NCBI GenBank assembly: GCA_003255065.1
Contig: QAOA01002296.1
Span: 21,931-85,930, forward strand
Origin: Cercis canadensis
Taxonomy: Eukaryota; Streptophyta; Magnoliopsida; Fabales; Fabaceae
Reading direction: 5' to 3'
DNA length: 64,000 nucleotides
Shown one piece after another: positions 44,373 through 58,500 of this stretch (its first letter is position 1; every line of letters begins with the position of its first letter). The translations under genes were made by a program, and so were the position numbers. The notes under the pieces were generated by a model. The model was not told the origin of the DNA, did not search any database, and saw nothing but the letters and a program-made list of their open reading frames with translations.

Positions 44373-46535
44373 TGAAGTATATAGGTTGGGAAAAAGAGGA
44401 GGCTGAATAAGTGAATATACGAAAGAGATTGTTTATGTTTGTAGATAAGGAAGGTTCATTTTAGATCTTTGTCTTTCTTTGTAATTTTGTTTTTCTATTT
44501 TAACCATTTTCTTGAGAAAAAAGGGAGGGGAGAGGTGCTGTTTCTTACACACGATGGTTTGTGATGCTAATTGCTGGGAATAGATTCGTAGTTTTGTTTT
44601 GGAATTGTTCCAGAGTGAGATGGGAGGGGAATGAAGGGGAACATAGCAAAGTGGTGAGGCTCGAAAAGCTCTCTGGACTCGATACTGTAACAAATATATG
44701 GTTATCATTGTTATCTGTCAAAAGAAAAGAAAAAATAGCAAATTTGTGTATTGTGTCTACTGTTGTTGGACTTTGATGCTCGTGCTTCTTATATAGATGC
44801 ACAGTTGCTTTGAATCTTGGTATTTGTAAAGGCAATTGCATCGTAATAGATGAATTTAATATCTACGCTCAGACGCCTATTTTATCATTGTTCATAGGAG
44901 TCACAGCGTCATTTCTATTAAATTGAGAATTTCCAAGAAGCTTCCCTCTTCTCTGACTTTATTTTTCTCTCAATTTTTGGTGTTACAGTAGACTAAATTA
45001 TATTCGACGTATATTTAAATTTGTGAAATATAACTAGTAGACTTTTTTTTTGGGCTAATGAATAACTAGTAGACTTTTCAGTAAGTTTCTTGGAGAAAAA
45101 AAAAAACAGGTGGATGGCGTGCCCCAACTAGTAATTTCGCGAGTAGAATAGAGATGGCCTTGTAACGGAAATAAAATCGCTAGAGACGACTTTCACTTGN
45201 AACTTCCCTCTTCTCTGACTTTATTTTTCTCTCAATTTTTGGTGTTACAGTAGACTAAATTTTATTCGACGTATATTTAAATTTGTGAAATATAACTAGT
45301 AGACTTTTTTTTTGGGCTAATGAATAGCTAGTAGACTTTTCAGTAAGTTTCTTGGAGAAAAAAAAAAACAGGTGGATGGCGTGCCCCAACTAGTAATTTC
45401 GCGAGTAGAATAGAGATGGCCTTGTAACGGAAATAAAATCGCTAGAGACGACTTTCACTTGTTTCATGACTGGTATGACCAGAAGCTTGGCTGCTTTAGA
45501 AATCAAGAGAATATGGATAACACTAGTGCCTTGAATCTCAGCACAATTTTAACATATAAAAGTATGGATTTGTTGCTTTTGGACAAATCTATGCATCACA
45601 TGATGTGTTCTTACGATATACTTTAATCTTACTTTGTCAAATTATAATACAACAAATCAAGAAAGCAATGTGTTAATCTGAATACAAATGTCACTTTCAT
45701 ATAACTTGTACTGAATGGGTTTATATGGATGGAACCTTAAAAAAAGTACTGTACGTCAAACCATAGTTTATGACCTAATAAATATTTACAACTACTACAT
45801 AGGGGATTCCCGGTATCCAAACGTGAAAATAGAGGAGACTCCAGATACAAGTATAGTAATAATTCTATTCTAGGTAATGATGATAAGGTCAATTCTATTC
45901 CTCAATGTATTGTTATGTTAGTGTATCCAAAATATAAGGTGTTTTGTAAAGAAAGCATGCAGAACGCAACACATAGGTCTGCAAATGCAAATCACACATA
46001 CCAACAAAAAGATGCGAAACAAGGGATCAAGCATTTAATTCAAATATAAATCAAATAAATTGTGTTTCACGAACACCCCTTCCCACCAAATAACGTAGAA
46101 CAGGGATTTCGAAAACAACTGCACTTCATCTTCACTCCGCACATAATGATTTGACAGATTCAGGAAAAAAAAAAAAATTGTCGAATTTAGTATTAGAAAG
46201 AAAATATAATAAACTTCGATGAACCGATGCATTAGAGTAACAAGTGTTTCCATTTTTCCCGAGGGGTTATGTATAAGGAGAAACACCTACCTCTTGAAGG
46301 TTTGGACTTTGGAGGGATCAATATACAAAACAGCAGGATGTTGAATGGGGATAACTTTTCCTTAAGAATGGTGTAGAGCTTGGCTAAGTAAAGGACTGGA
46401 ATTCTGAATTTGAATGAAAATTTCATTGAATATAGATTCACGAACAAATGAATTGACAATAGATTAATGTTTATGGGAGAAAAAAAAGAAGAAGAAAACA
46501 ATTTCTTTTTCCTGTGATCAATGTTGGTTTGGCTG
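44373..46535. other. Convergent intergenic region
   Basis: Contains the 3' UTR of TCHQD, the 259-bp duplicated join at 44941-45461, unremarkable AT-rich DNA, and the 3' UTR of ASHH2 from about 46.2 kb. No coding region is supported. Confidence 0.6.
44941..45461. repeat. 259-bp duplicated block around a single N
   Basis: 44941-45199 and 45203-45461 are near identical, with at least two SNPs (ATTATATTC versus ATTTTATTC; GAATAACTAG versus GAATAGCTAG). The N at 45200 separates them. Best read as two overlapping, probably allelic, contig ends. Confidence 0.9.
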
Positions 46536-49500
46536 CTAATAAATATTATCTCCACCTTTCTCCGCTCTACAGGTTGCATCCTCTGAGTAACATGTAGTTT
46601 TTGACTCATGTGGTACACATCCTACACCTATACTGCACATACTACCACTAGAGTCGTTCCCATTACATCCCCAAGCATTCCTATGCCATGGTAGGGATTT
46701 AGAGTTATTCCATTTCTGTTGCCTAAAGTACCTCTTTCCCAAATCATAAGAGGAACCTTTCACTCGTTTAGAGACATGTTTATTGTCCTCAAATGAGGAA
46801 TCTTCGTTCTCAGGGTTAGAACCAGTTGTGCTGGGAACCATATCATCCGAGTAACAACTAGCTAGATCACCAGTATCCTGTTGCCTGCCTTCGGCAAGCT
46901 GATTAATTGTCTCAGCATTCGTAGAATTAGAAGGTTGACGGTCTTTCTTATCCCGCGGATAAGGGGGTAGTGGAGGAAAAGGGTTAAAAGGCATGCCTGG
47001 TGCAGTGACCCAGCTCTCAAAAATTTCTGCATGAGCTATTCCATATTGCTGGACAACAGACAATGGCATTCCATATGACACAGGCAAGCGAGAATTAAAT
47101 TTCTCCTTCAGACGCCCAATAACTGCATCAGAAGGACTTCCAGAATGACCGGCACTTGGCAAAGCAAGATCACTGGACTTTAATAAAGCATTTGATGAAC
47201 CAAACTGGGGTTGAAGCGGACATGAAAACCCTGGTGGAACATCCTCAGGAACGTTCTGCCTTCCATCAACAGAGTTAATAGATGCATCCATTTGCTGTAA
47301 CAGTCCAGAGTCAATCTTTTGTTCCTTGCACGGGTAAGATACTGAATCTGATTTTGTCTCTGCTGGCTGATCCCATCGGCTTTTACGCTTACGCCTTTTT
47401 GTCCCGTTGCTTTCACAACCATCTTGAGACAATGCAGCGCTGCCCTCCTGGGCACCGACATCTACTGAAGTTGTCACAAGCATTGACTGCTGGACACAAT
47501 CTATTGCTTCTGTAGGTCGTACATCCTGCTCACGCCTATGGTTGTGTGATGCTGAAAATCTATTGCAGTTGAGATTCCTGTGAGATTCCACCCTACTATC
47601 ATCCATGTCCATATAGCCAGGTTTTCTGTAAGGTCTTGGAATCCATCTGTCTCGGAAGCTTCGAGCAATTTGATGAACCTATGTGTGCAAACAATCAAAG
47701 ATTCAGCTGGTCTCCCAAGAAACATAAACTTCCCTGGGATCAGAAAAAGCCCTAACAGCATATTTTGGTAGGAGATGGTAAATTCATGACCAACCTATAT
47801 CAAAATAAAAAGTGAACATGGACAATTTGGTGTAATAGAAATACCTGTTTGTCATCATGCTCTGTCAGAGACAGCATTGACTCCCTAAAGCTGCACATAA
47901 AATCAATTCTCAGAAAAAGAGTAGAAGCTTAGACACCAAAAGAAAATATGATTAAGTTTTATGGGAGAGAAAAATGTTTTAGATTTGCAGGTGGGAATAA
48001 GCCTGATGTCTCAAAGTCAGCACAGCACTAAACAGCATACGCAATCAATTTGAAGAGATGAGATTTTCTAACCTCTCCATTCCAAGACAAGGTGGACCGC
48101 CAATAATATGTTGAAATGTCAATATCTTACTTGCTGCTAAGTACTCTAAGACCTGGAAAATAAGGTTGGTTAAAATTGTGCGCTATCTTCTTTTAATACT
48201 CACTTCCCTTGAAGAGAAATATAACAGAAAGGGAAAGACGAGAAAGCAAAAAAGAATTAGAATCATTCATAAAGCTCCCAGCTAACAATTTATTGAAGGA
48301 TTTGGGACAGTCACATCTATAAACTGCAATAGCCACCAGATTGAAACTTTCTTATTCTAACATCCAAATTAAATGAATGAGACGCATACGGAAGTACATC
48401 AACCATGCAAATCATAGTCACAAATAGAGAAGGATCATATTGCTTTTATCTTAGGCCAAATGGCTTCAATCAAACCGATTTCAAAAAATATATAAAATGC
48501 AGTGAATTCAACACAACATAAACAGATTTCTGTTAGTCTTCAAGAAAGATCTCAGCATGTTATGATGAAGATTTTTCTTTGAAGTTTTAACTGATATATG
48601 TTATCAAACCCACATGATTCACTTGAAAAAATTACACTGCTTTAATCCTCCGCAAAAAGAAGAGGAGAAGAAACCTTTCCTAATATTGCTACATATACCT
48701 AACCTCAAAAACAGAGGAAGCCCACAAAATTTATGTCTTTATACATAATGTAAGAAGACAAATCTACAGTTGAAGGAATACACACCACAGGTTCTATAAA
48801 ATACAGCAGACTTCATTAAACTTAGAGGCAGCAAATTATTTAATTTGACTCAATACTTAACTACTTTAATAAAATAACATGATGACTACATTAGTTTACA
48901 AAAAGGGTTTTGATCATACATAACCTTTAGATAAAAATATGAACAATTTCGTAAGTACCTTAAGAAGCTTTCGGAGTATCGGAATTTTTTTGAAGTCCCG
49001 CTTGTACTGCTTCATTATGTTATGCAACATCTGTAGGCCTGAAAGACAAAGCTATGGTCATCCTTTGACATAGTTGCAGACAACACTAACAAGTTTAGGC
49101 ACTGCAGAAAAAAAAAAGAATGAAAAGGAATTGCATTGATAAGCAGCAAGTACACATTACCATTTTTGTTAATTATATCATTCAGCACAGCTCTAGATTT
49201 TGTTTTCAGAAGGGCATCAAGGATCATGGAAAGATCTCGATTGCTGCAGCCAAAAGTTAAGATTCCTTACAATGTATTGATATCATGTCTATAGAGCATG
49301 AATAAGCATGGTAAAATATATAATGAAAGAAGAAATTTTATTAAAAAAATAAATGAATAAAAAGTAAAATGATTGGAGGGGGGGAAGATAAAGAAGAGAG
49401 GACCTTTGAATTGCTTCGCCACCACTCCTTTCACCTGATGCTGCAGTGAGAAGCAGAAGCTTCAAGTAGCCTTTTGTGGCATCCTATTAAGAACCAAAAA

Positions 49501-52500
49501 AGTATTACAATAAAGTTGCTCAGGTGGCAACCCCAACAAAAAGTATACCTCCAATATACAAGGGCATTTCAGAGCAAGAAATAAAATTAAAGACAGAAAA
49601 GGAAAACACATTATAAGCAGTGCGCATCAATAAATTTGTTAGCATCAAGACAATACCACGACTTGTGGTGGCACCAACCAGCAAACAGGTTGGATCTCAC
49701 AACTGTCTAAGCGTAATGAAAATGAAACCAAGATAGAGCACAAAATGATATCATGGAAGAGANAGGGCATTTCAGAGCAAGAAATAAAATTGAAGACAGA
49801 AAAGGAAAACACATTATAAGCAGTGCGCATCAATAAATTTGTTAGCATCAAGACAATACCACGACTTGTGGTGGCACCAAACAAAAATGCACCAACCAGC
49901 AAACAGGTTGGATCTCACAACTGTCTAAGCGTAATGAAAATGAAACCAAGATAGAGCACAAAATGATATCATGGAAGAGATGCAGAAAAGCCCTTGTGCA
50001 TGCAAAAGACAAAGGAAAACACAATAGTTTGATGAATAACATAAACTTACTAACACAACAGGCAGTAGGTGTTAAATTTTCTGGCTGCCTAACATAAACA
50101 AACCAATATTTACTGTTGAAAACCACACTGAAATATACATGCATGCACAGGGTTCCAAATAAATGTGTACCTAACTCAAAATATTAAGATTACTTATATA
50201 ACCAATATAAAGCTACATACTTTTCTTTTGCTAATTCCTCCATCTCCATCCAGCAGCTCATTAAGTTTCTCTTGAACTGCAGGCATAAAAAAGGAATACA
50301 CATTACTACAAGTTCCTTATGTTCCTTATATAATAGTGTTGTTACCAAAATAATTTCAGAAAACTAACCTGCTTCAAAACGGCCATTTGAAGAACCTTCC
50401 ACTACTTTTTTAAGTTTTATAGATGGAACCGGTAATCTGTTGGCTGTCACCTCAGCTTTGAGGGCATTTGGAGGATTACCACGGACCTTTCCCTTTTTAA
50501 CAGAACCTTTAAGTCGAGAAGTCTTCTTAAGCAGATGTGATTCTGAAAAGTCATGCCTATCTTCTACTATCTCAGAATTGGACTCCCTATTCCAATCAGT
50601 GAAGTCTGATAACACTTTGCTGACAGCTGAAGCGGAAGAAGCCTCTAATCTTTCAACGGAGGAGGAGGTTTTGTCTACAAGCTCTGCTTCCAATGTGCAT
50701 CCTTCTACAGCAGGCATGGGTTTGCTTGTTACATCCTCCATTTGCTGGGAAATTGCCTCCACATCAACAGAAGATGGTAACTTCCCATTTAAGTCCTCTA
50801 CTTGCAATAAACTGTCCAACTGGGAAATAGCAGAGCTGGGGTTCATAGAACTCTCTTTCTCTCGAGTACCATCCTGCCCTATAGCAATTGTAGACTTGTC
50901 CATTCTATTCCTGTCTTTCAACTTGCGCCTAGCAGTCTGCCTATAAATGTTATCAAAGTAATTGGGGCTAGGAATACCGTCTTCCAATTCACCATCTTCA
51001 GTAAGCATCACAGGTTCTGGAAATTCTTCATCTGAATCACCTTGAACAATGACTTCAGAGTTAAGTGGATCACCCCCTATATAACCCTGACATTGAGGAG
51101 AACCACAATAACATTTTTTGGCAGCAGCACCAAAAACCCTTACATAGTTGTAATCAAAAGTCACCTCTTCATCCTGGGGAAGATGCAAGACGAAACAAAG
51201 GCTCAGCTTGGCACAGAATGATACTTAGACATGCTCATAACTCAAAACATACAGCAACTATGTTCCATATCCAAGCTCCCTAAAGTATGGTAATAGGACT
51301 TCCAAGTTCTGCATACTAAAAATATAAGTTCATCTACTCTCTCCTTCTCTCCCCCATACACATTACACATTATGCCTCACTACTAATCTCTTGAAAAGCA
51401 CTATAATATCAAAAGATTTCAATATCATATTTTTCATCAACTTAAATGATCAAAAATGGAATCTTGATCAGCAATAACATTAAATGGATATGCAAAATGA
51501 TTAATCTAAGTGTGAACTAAACCATGTTTCTTTTCTCTTGAAATAATATATCAATAAAGCATAAACCATAAACCAACTATGATAATAGAAAACAGGACCT
51601 TGATCCAGGATACACAAGAAATTTAATTTTAAGACATTGATGTAGGAACTTTTAATCATGCTGTGTTAAGTGGTTTGGAACCCAAGCCAGGAAGAACTGC
51701 ATGTTCACAATGATACGTTGAAATGTGACAGAGTGCAATGTGCAAAAGACTTGCTGATGCTACAAGAAAAAGGGGGAATCCCATGCCCATCAATCACCCA
51801 TCTTTCTGGTCAATCAAACATGTCTAAGATGAAATGGCCTGACATTTCCACATTTTATCTGTGCAGAGCAATCAACTAACAGCAAAACCAAATACATCCA
51901 TACATGTAATCTGAAAACAAGTAATCAGATTCACGGTATCCTTACAGGAGACATGCTTCCAAATTATCATATTATATACACAAAAGAAATGCATGCTGTG
52001 AGCTAGATATGAAAGTAATAAGTGCAGCCCAGAAGCACACCTGCTTAATATCCCTCAGTGCAAACAGTCCAATACAGATTTCCCCATTCACTATCCACTG
52101 TTCCAAAATGAGAAAAGAACAAAGGTCAAGTCAACTGCAAGCAAATGGATAACTTTTTTCTAAGACGTATAATAGACATTAAGGGATACATTCCAGGAAA
52201 GTGTACATCCATACCTTTTTTCTAAAAATCGTGATAATGGATAACTCAAATAAACAACAGTCTTCATTCATATACATGCATTGACAAAAGTTGCTGTATG
52301 TATAAACGCTCATAGCAGAAAGAAAAACTATTTATGTGAAGCTCCCAACAAAGACATCATAAAAATAAACACCTCAAATAACAGCACCTTTACTTTAAAA
52401 TACTCCAGAAGATGTAGATAATATGTTCACCTTTTCTGTGCGGCAATTAGGATCACAACTATGATTTATGAAACGCCCCAAATTTCCTTTTGCACTTGCA

Positions 52501-55500
52501 TCTATCACCTGAAAAGATAGAAACGTGAATGGGAAAGTGGAAATAAGAACAAATGCAAAAAAAAAAAAAAAAAAAAAAAAGGCCATAATAGTAATAACAA
52601 CAACAACAACAACAACAATAAAAATAACTCTCCAAATACAGCAAGGGAGAATGAAATGCAACTAAACATAAACTAAAGGTCCTTTAGAATGAAGAAAAAT
52701 TAACGGGGAAAAATCAAACAATAACAAATTATTGAAAGAACTAAATAAGGACACCATTCATATGTATACAAAAATACATGCCCAAAATCTATGGTATTAA
52801 TAGAGGCATCCTGGCAGTTTTTCAACTTCAGTGTTTTACACAAAAATGTCATAAAACACCCTTATCTATATGAATATTTGTTGAAAAATAAATAATTCAT
52901 ATGGTCTTTATAAATGTAATTAAATAATTAAAATCAATAAAAAATTTATGTAAAAATAACCAACTCCACTTTCTCTCTCCTCCTTTCCATTACTCCACTA
53001 CTATTTTAAATTATTTTAATCACACGTTTAGTGTGTGCCTCACTTCTAGTATTTATAACAAAGACAACACTAAATAGAAAAAGGAAAAAAAAGTTACCTG
53101 ATAACTTTTGTATTGCTAAATGCTCCTCTTGAAAAAAATGAATGACTGAATACAGGTCCAATTATAGAAACAAATAAAATCAGAATTCCCACTATTCCTT
53201 CATTTTCACCCGTTATTTGGACTAAGTTAAAACAAATGGACACAAGATTAATCAACACCTAAGGAAAGAAGTAACCTTAACAGTTACCCAAAAGTCAACG
53301 CGCATTCACATTCGGCAGGTCAGTGATTCCCACGTTTGAACTTTCAATATACAATGCAGAACATACATGTATACCGAAGCCAACCAAAAGTCATCACCAT
53401 CCACCCAAGTTTTTAACAGAAGTAAACCTTCCTATCAGAACATTCTGTTTAACATACCACTAACTTTAAAATACCAAGACAACCACATTGATGACAAGCT
53501 AAAATTGATGCCATATTTGCAATGGACTATCAATTCATTGAATTATGAAAAGGGAGACTATCCACCTATATCATCTCCAATTAAAGGCATTCTTCTCTCA
53601 TTCAAGTGATTTTGTTTTTTTTTTTGGTACTTTTGGCTACGACCTTGGATTCGAACACGGAACCCATAAGCCCTAAGGACGACCTCAGTACCACTGAGCT
53701 ACAAGCTATCAAAGCTCCAATAATTTCATAAAGGCAGTCTTTTTTTTTTTTTTCCGGAGGAAGAGGTTTGGTATGTATACATAGGTTCTTTACATTTCTT
53801 GCACCTGGAAGCTGCAGTTATTCAATGCAAAAAAAGCCTATACCAGAATTTTATATAGGCAGCCTTGTTTTCTTTTGATTTATTATTTTTTCTATTAGAG
53901 GAAATTAGGTGGGGAAGAAAGAGCAGATTTCCATTGCATATGGGATGTATAGAAGGCACAGCTAAACTACAACAACTATCGATTGATGAGAATAATTCCA
54001 TTATGTGAGACAACTTTAACTAAACACAAGCACATAGATGCTTGAGGTCATATGAAGGTGCTCATCAGTCAGCACCACTAAAAGAATCAAAGTTATTAAA
54101 TTAAAGTTGGCAATATAGCTTATAATCATACCTCACTGTTATCCAAGGTCATGAAGTAGAAATGCCTGTGACCCTTTAAAGCATACTCTCTTTGTCGACC
54201 CGCATAGGCAAGATTATCAAGCACCTGTTTGGACCATAAATTAGACATCTTGTAAATAAAGGTTAATGATGTAAACATGCTGTTGACCCATATGCATACA
54301 CAAATGCATAACTGCATCAACGGACCAAAACAGAATAGAAGAATCAATGCTAAATTGCCACTTATATAAAAATAATAATAATAACAACATAATCCAATAA
54401 AAGAGGGCGTCCAATATGCACAGAATACCCTCTGCCTTTCCTTAAGCAGAAGATTTGATTGTTAGATAAAAGTGATTCTTCAGCCCTAGCCTAAACATAA
54501 GCTATCAGTATCAGACTGAGGGGTTCTCTGATTTGGTATCTGAGCTTATATCAATCTTTCTCTCTCATCTCATAAAAGAATATGGTACAGGTCAACTCAA
54601 ACTAAATTGGCCTACTCATCACTAATTGCTATCATACATGAATTGATTCACATTTCACAACGTGAAGATTAATGTTGTATCTTCTGCAGAAAAAAAAAAA
54701 GAAGTAAAGAGGTAGAGGAATTATAACCAACTTGACTGCATCCATGAATTAATTGAAGCCTTTAAGATCTTGTTCATTCTTTATTCCCTTAAAATTTCAG
54801 CCAAAATATAGCACAAAGCCACAAACATATTCCAAATTTTGTAATTCAGCATTAAAAATTAATGTTTTATACATCATTGTCAAAGAATATGTGATGCACA
54901 CATATTTGCTTCTACACGGGTGTCAGCGAATGGTTGTTTTCAATGGCGTTTCTCTAATGGATTTGAAGAGGGAATGGAGCGCTCTCTCCAGCTGATCTAC
55001 TTCTCTGATTCTGTTTTCTGTTTTTTTGCTTTAGCAGGATTCCTTATCCTCCTCATTTGTACTTCTCTTCTTGTCTAATAAATTATTCTTTTATCCAAAA
55101 ATAATATGTGATGAGCACAAGATATAATAAAAAGGGCAGGAGATATCATGCAAATTACCTCTCCAACATATTCAATAAGAAACTGCCCTTTAGATATATG
55201 CTCGAGCGCCTTCAGCCCATAACCTTTTTTCCCACATTTAAACCACTGCAGTCCGGAATACTCGCGTTTCTGGAACTGGAATCAAATATTTGGACCATGA
55301 TAATGTTCTTCACACAAATGCAGATACTAGTATCTTTGCACTAGAAGAAAAAATAGCTTATTACCTGTTGATTTGAACAGAGGTCCCCACATGGGCAGGT
55401 TCCTTGAATACATTCAATGTTAAGCATCCGGTTTAAACATTCCTCCCCACAACCCAACTGGCCAACTGGAGGTGGGTTGCAACTACAAACCATTATCTGA

Positions 55501-58500
55501 CATAAGTTCAAAAGTGCAATGAATGAGGCATATTCAAGTAACTAGCAAATTTACAAATTGCACTAGCTAAATGAAAACCTAAGTGCTACGAAGTCATGAT
55601 TAAATATAGTCTAAATCAAAGAGAAAAAAAAGAAAGAAGTAATAATATAGTACAGGTGTATGAGCAAAAGGAGAAAGATGCTAATCAAACAGAACAATGC
55701 CCTTATCACTAGTAAATTTGTTACCCAACCCCCNCCCCCCCCCCCCCCAAAAAAAAAAAAAAATCAACAAAAAGAAAAGAGTAATAAGAACTAGAACAAA
55801 TCTGGACCTCATCAATAGTCTGATTTTTGCGACTACGATGCATAAACTCATTGGTAAAAATACGCGTAAAAGTTGACTCCTGGGAAACTGCAACATATGA
55901 AGCAAAATATACATCAGACAACAAGGAAGACTAAAGGATGGAGAGGGGGATGAAATGACATCACAAGAACAGTCTGGCTTTAAGCTTAAGTCTCTTATTT
56001 CTATCTAGCAAATATTACATACCCATTGCACGTCGATTTTCCAATTCCCTATAATTTTTACGGCCTTCATAAGCATCTTCTTCACCAGATGCATCTGATA
56101 ATCCCAACTCTGCATTTATCTCTGCATTTGACTTTTCCTGAGGAACAGAGCAATCAGCAAAGGCTTTATCCTCGCTGTCCTTACAGGTCCTTCAAAAGAG
56201 AATTACACATGACAAGATACAAATTATTAAACTAAGTTTAGAAAAAACTATGGACAAGGTATTAGCCTACTGTAACCTCATTTAAGTATGACTTAATGGA
56301 TGGAAATAATTCTATTTATTTACAAGGATAACCCTATATAAATCCAACCCCAGAACATAAAAATTAAGTGTTTAAGACAACATCACCTGACAATATTTAG
56401 GAAATCCCAACTAATAAGCAACAGTTAGTAATAAAAGCGAGTTATTAAGGTTGGAACACTAGAAAATCCAAAATTATGAGTTGTTAAAGACTACAAAGGA
56501 AAAACTTACTGACAAGTTACACAAAGGATAGCCCAACATGAAGATATGGACTAGTATAATATGATTTCCGTATTTTGCCGAATACCATGGACTTGTAAAA
56601 CCCAACTTCAGCAACAAAAAATAGTCACTGCCACATAATGGCAGTGAGTATCAAAAAAAATAGTCACTGTCATTAAGTAGACTTTGCCCAAATGTGCATG
56701 ATAAAATAACATCATTTTCCTGTTTTTTGCAATGTCAACAAGTGAAAACTACAACTATTAATACTAGATAATGGTGCAAAACATGACCAAGTAGCACCTA
56801 CTTTTCTAGTTTAATTTCAAGTCAACTAACAAACTTGCTATACCAAATTATGTATCTCCTGCCTCTAAGTGCCAACCATGTTAAAATGATAATGTGAGAT
56901 ATGAAAAATGGTATACCAGGTGCAGTTTGTTTCTTCAATTTGATCTGCAAGTGCAGCAGGTATACGCCGCCACTTGTGACAATCATCACAACGCACCCAT
57001 GCATTATGCAGTGAAAGATGCTGCTCTCCCAGGCCAACACCAGGGACCATGTCCAAACTAACTACACCATTCGATACACAGTCTTCATCAGCACTAATTT
57101 TTCCAGTAGCATCTAACTTACGATTTCCATTAACACCATTTTCTGTGAAATAAAAAAGATATTTTTCGCATTTAAATGCCAAAACAAAATAACCAACACA
57201 TGAGATTAAACAGTAGGAATAGATATAAGAAATATTAGATAATCATAAAGAACACATTGTCCTGTCAAAAAAGAAAAGGAAACATCCAAAAGAAATATAT
57301 CTATATATACACACACAAACACATTATTGTGCAGTCCATGAATGATTTTCTTCAGAAAAAAGCTACCTGTTTTTGGGTGATCTCTTGCCTCGCCCACAGC
57401 TTGATCAGAGAGAACTTTTCCCTTAACTGCACTCTTATCAACAGGTTTCCGCTGCTTGTCCCTGTGTCTGCAAGCAGTCTTTTTCCTACTTGTTGAGTCA
57501 GAAGCTTTAGATTTGGCCTTGCTGACTTTACCAGATTTTAGACTTCTATGAAGTTTACGCCCTGAAGATTTTGCAGAGGATAGCACATTCTCAAGACCCT
57601 GGGATTCTGAGAGCCCACCGTTAACAGCTGGGCTGCAAGCTTTCTCAATTTCCACACTACTTTTGACTTTCAATGCCTCAGTGGAAGCTCCATGTTCAAG
57701 ATCTCCAGAAACGAGCAACGGTTCCAGGGATAATTCCTTACTGCTTGATGAGTTGCTTGAAGCATTAATATCGGTGGAGGAAGTAAACGGTTCCCCAGAG
57801 CAAACTGCAACACTGGAATTCTTTCTGCGTCCATGATTCTTTGAATGCTTAGCTCTGTTTGCCCCCGGTGCACCTTGTGATCCATCTTCAACAATATGAG
57901 AGAGTTTGTCTTTCTTCTTCCCTCTCTTGCTCCTGGTAACATCCACAGGAGAAGTAAGCTCTTTAGAAGAACCTAAAACAGTATCATCCACATCTTCATT
58001 ATGTCTTTCCCCAACTTGGACTTCTGGAATTGCATTGATAACTTCTGAATCAGGTGAAGTTCCAGGATCCATACCCTTATCATTAGCTGACTCTCTTGAT
58101 GCTTCAACCACTCCCTCTGGAGGAACAACACAAAGTTCCTCCACATCCCCATCACACTTCTCTATTATTGCAGCTCTTTCTGAATGGTTATTAGCAATTT
58201 GTCCATTCAGAACAAGAGCATCCTTGTCCATGTTGGTTTTGAAAGATTCAAACTTTCCAACGGCCACGTCCTCTAACAGTTGATCTTCAGCATTGCTAGC
58301 TACTTTCTGGGTGTCCAAACCAGGACCCAAATTGGGAGCAGAAGCCAAGCCATCAACAACCTCTGGAACCAAAACACTTGAACAACTCAAATCAATTTCT
58401 TTCCCCAATTTGATCTTCAGACGAACACGAGTAGTCAAAGCACAGGGATTCTGTGTTGAACTCAATGAGCTAGAGCTTGCACCATTGCTATTCACTTTGC

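Noticed and set aside
53640-53712. Candidate tRNA gene on the minus strand.
   Set aside because: A-box and B-box words are present but no acceptor stem or anticodon arm pairs well, a poly-A tail follows and diverged sister copies exist, so it is a SINE.
54880-55105. Possible LINE 3' tail in an ASHH2 intron (T-rich end with AATAAATTATTC).
   Set aside because: Only a loose resemblance to LINE ends, no coding motif, and the poly-A-like end is weak.
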